This document shows, piece after piece, positions 33,467-34,502 of a stretch of 34,502 nucleotides of DNA. The position numbers and the translations under genes are program-made. The DNA is from Alphaproteobacteria bacterium casp-alpha2 (lineage in GTDB: Bacteria; Pseudomonadota; Alphaproteobacteria; Rhodospirillales; Casp-alpha2). Numbering within the stretch: position 1 is the stretch's first letter; each line of letters begins with the position of its first letter. The DNA is taken from assembly GCA_001510075.1 (NCBI GenBank), contig LFEN01000005.1, forward strand, positions 1 to 34,502, read 5' to 3'. The notes beneath the pieces are model-generated. The model was not told the DNA's origin. It did no database searches and saw only the letters and a program-made list of their open reading frames with translations.

Positions 33467-33904
33467 CTATTTAAGCACTAGGTCGGTCGGGCAACTAATG
33501 CCTATTTGTTGGGGCAAGGCGGCGGCCGGGTCCCAGGGGATCCAGATGGAGCAATCCTCCTCACCCCGAAAATCGTCTTTGATCAGGTTCATCGAACATC
33601 CAAAGGTTCCGGCCGCCGGATTTGAACACTCAAAAGGATGGATGGTAATATTGGGACAAACCCCGCCCCCACACTGTGTTAAAGTCGCCTTTGGCGGCTG
33701 CGCCCCCACACAGACACGCCAGCGGCCCCAACGCGTGCACTTTCCGCTGTCATCAATGGCCGACGGGAAACCAGAGATCGATTTGACGAAGGCGGGAAAC
33801 TCGGACGCGGACGTATAGGATCGCCAGTCCTTAGCGACCGCCGTCGAGGCCCCGGTTACGGCAAGAACCCCCGCCAGCAAAAACATTGTTTTGATGAAAA
33901 ACAT
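33467..33904 (-). CDS. Secreted Cys-rich protein (145 aa, 8 Cys)
   Basis: MFFIKTMFLLAGVLAVTGASTAVA signal peptide at internal ATG 33904; mature part carries eight cysteines. The longer ORF start (34234) reads into the IS. Confidence 0.65.
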   Translation of the reverse strand: MFFIKTMFLLAGVLAVTGASTAVAKDWRSYTSASEFPAFVKSISGFPSAIDDSGKCTRWGRWRVCVGAQPPKATLTQCGGGVCPNITIHPFECSNPAAGTFGCSMNLIKDDFRGEEDCSIWIPWDPAAALPQQIGISCPTDLVLK

Positions 33905-34121
33905 GGCGTTTTGATGAAAACCGACATTCCCCAGATGAATTTTAAACACGGCTCCGATGATAGCCAAACGGCCTTCATCTTGTAACCATAAATTGCGTTT
34001 CCGCTTAAAAGGCGCTTTTTTAACCGCCGAGGCGCGGTCGAGTTGCGTTTGTCGCTGAGTTTCGGCCATTTTCGCCCGATCCAGGCACACTTCGCCCTCC
34101 GTCATCCCAGGTTTCCTTCGT

Positions 34122-34502
34122 TCAGGCCGTCGCCGGGGTTGGTCGTCGCAGTCTGTCGATCCGTTCCAGGATGTCTCTGAACAGAGCGCTGGGTACGGCG
34201 ACCTCCGCCATCTGGAACGTGACGTAGCGGCCATGAGCGACGACCTTGGCCCCGATCTTGACCAGCTTCTCGCGGATCGTGGTCAACGACCAATGTTCGA
34301 CCTCTTTTGGCAACGCCAGCGTCCGCATGAAGTTGGCGAGGTTGTACGCCAGGGCACGAAGCTGAAGCCGGACCTCGTTGTTCCTGAACTTGCGGCACGA
34401 CAGCCGGGTCCACTTGATGGCGTACTTGCCTTCCTTGATCCACTGTTCCGCCGTGCCTCGCTGGTTGTAGAAGGCCACGACCCGTTCGGCCGGGCGGCTC
34501 AG
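34122..34502 (-). mobile_element. IS1380-family transposase, C-terminal part (truncated by the window edge)
   Basis: LSRPAERVVAFYNQRGTAEQWIKEGKYAIKWTRLSCRKFRNNEVRLQLRALAYNLANFMRTLALPKEVEHWSLTTIREKLVKIGAKVVAHGRYVTFQMAEVAVP, characteristic IS1380 C-terminus. Frame is open to the last base. Confidence 0.9.

Noticed and set aside
33905-34234. Long N-terminal extension of the 8-Cys secreted protein
   Set aside because: The extension reads into the IS1380 transposase end; the internal start at 33904 gives a clean signal peptide.

Overview
The first ~28.5 kb is a conserved alphaproteobacterial division and cell-wall (dcw) block, almost entirely on the minus strand. Reading in transcription order (right to left): mraZ-rsmH-ftsL-ftsI-murE-murF-mraY-murD-ftsW-murG-murC-murB-ddl-ftsQ-ftsA-ftsZ-lpxC-bamD-recN-ligA, then a MmcQ/YjbR-like gene. 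Upstream of mraZ lie the RNase P RNA gene (rnpB), an AmpD/AmiD-type amidase, a TerB/DnaJ (DjlA-like) protein and a DUF3750-like protein. A plus-strand LhgO-type FAD oxidoreductase closes the conserved block. From ~29.7 kb to the right edge the character changes to an accessory region. It contains an 11-bp tandem repeat, a GAAC-N7-GAAC site embedded in a sequence also found at the left end of the window, and a compact plus-strand cassette: a secreted Cys-rich peptide, a probable graspetide precursor, and a TgmB/MvdD-like ATP-grasp peptide ligase. Facing it on the minus strand are more small secreted Cys-rich proteins (one WAP-like), a perfect 23-bp inverted repeat, and an edge-truncated IS1380-type transposase. 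The most interesting candidate is the graspetide cassette: the putative precursor appears to carry a Tat-like N-terminal signal, and the cassette sits among several small secreted Cys-rich proteins. All family assignments come from reading translated sequences from memory; no database searches were run.
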